A stretch of 21,406 nt of DNA from a virus: positions 1 to 21,406 of the IMG/VR virus record IMGVR_UViG_3300023301_000133; one strand, 5' to 3'. Shown here piece after piece: positions 20,978 to 21,406 of the stretch. The position numbers and the translations under genes are program-made. Each line of letters opens with the position of its first letter. Within the stretch, counting starts at the first letter, position 1. The notes beneath the pieces are model-generated. The model was not told where the DNA came from, did no database searches, and was given only the letters and a program-made list of their open reading frames with translations.

Positions 20978-21406
20978 GCTAAGACTCCTTCGACTGTGCT
21001 GATTTCGGGAGCAGATAGCGAGCGGGTCCAGAGGGCAAAAGATTGTATTGTGCCGTCAAAAAATCGTTGCCCTTCGGAGAACGAACCGATGATTAGCGTT
21101 TCTCCCGCCAGACTGAGGGAGTCAGCGGAATCAGACACATCCATCTGCACTCCGTTCTTACGAGCCGTCAAAACAGTGTCTCGCGATAAAACAACTCGAT
21201 CGCCGTTGATGGTGTCGTTCTCACCTGCCCACGAGCTGCGCACCGTTGCGACGTTGCTGCCCGCGGTCCAGTAGGCCGTACCATCAGACCAACGGGGGTG
21301 ATAAGATAACTCCCCCCCCGCGCCATCTGCTCGGAATATCGACTGTGCCTTGTTCGTGTTAGAGGAGGCTTTATAACGCGTGGCGACAGTCAGATCAGTG
21401 TCGCTG
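20974..21406 (-). CDS. LamG/concanavalin-like surface or tail protein, C-terminal part
   Basis: The frame is open from the right edge to TGA at 20974, about 143 codons. The N-terminus is outside the window, so internal GTG starts are not used. The residues visible (SIFRADG, WSDGTAYW, GDRVVLSRDTVLTARKNGVQ, LIIGSFSEGQRFFDGTIQSF, ALWTRSLSAPEISTVEG) show the LamG pattern of jelly-roll strands ending in 'f.G.i....iw.raLs..Ei'. Such domains bind carbohydrates and occur at the ends of phage tail fibres and minor structural proteins. GC content appears higher than in neighbouring genes, hinting at exchange of the receptor-binding end. Confidence 0.7.
   Translation of the reverse strand, partial: SDTDLTVATRYKASSNTNKAQSIFRADGAGGELSYHPRWSDGTAYWTAGSNVATVRSSWAGENDTINGDRVVLSRDTVLTARKNGVQMDVSDSADSLSLAGETLIIGSFSEGQRFFDGTIQSFALWTRSLSAPEISTVEGVLA

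Overview
The window is a contiguous piece of a tailed-phage (or prophage) genome. The DNA is slightly AT-rich, genes are packed with ATGA-type overlaps, and most starts have strong AGGAG-like ribosome binding sites, which suggests a bacterial and probably Gram-negative host. I cannot name the host. No integrase, rRNA, complete tRNA, CRISPR array or insertion sequence is visible. Having a tail tube gene, a G/GT-type frameshifted chaperone pair and a tape measure gene, but no visible sheath gene, argues for a siphovirus-like tail. The head genes (portal fused to a Mu F domain, Mu I-type protease with nested scaffold) are of Mu-like ancestry.

Layout. Positions 1-12120 (minus strand, read right to left) hold the late packaging and morphogenesis operon: small terminase, large terminase, portal-MuF fusion, protease with nested scaffold, major capsid protein, four or five connector/neck proteins, tail tube, tail chaperones and the start of the tape measure. 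Positions 12121-12461 hold two strong hairpin terminators and promoter-like repeats. Positions 12462-13964 (minus) carry two small unknown genes with matching promoters and structured leaders, and a stand-alone AP2-domain protein. Positions 13965-15121 have no gene and are rich in repeats: an iteron-like AGTTAGCCA family, a 19-bp inverted repeat, a (TA)8 run and four perfect 10-bp tandem repeats, so this is the best candidate replication origin. Positions 15122-20203 (plus) are the early/replication operon: a ribbon-helix-helix protein, a CHC2-like protein lacking its zinc ligands, a large primase-helicase with a DUF927 ATPase, then five small unknown genes. A bidirectional terminator (20209-20243) separates these from a convergent minus-strand group (20261-21406): the C-terminus of a LamG-like surface or tail protein, a small unknown protein and a one-pass membrane coiled-coil protein.

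How it works together: origin repeats, the CHC2-like protein and the primase-helicase form a replication module. The AP2 and RHH proteins flank the intergenic switch region and are plausible regulators. Late minus-strand promoters sharing CTTATAT appear before terS, the protease and the tail tube gene.

Most notable observations: (1) a textbook -1 frameshift signal (A AAA AAG, 6-nt spacer, 10-bp hairpin) joining the two tail chaperone frames; (2) a second signal of the same design in an uncharacterised early gene at 19628-20019, rescuing an otherwise startless 56-codon frame; (3) two leaders upstream of unrelated small genes that keep the same promoter and CCGAA-hairpin-CCGAA layout although the hairpin sequences differ; (4) a tRNA-like acceptor/T-arm minihelix after the capsid gene.
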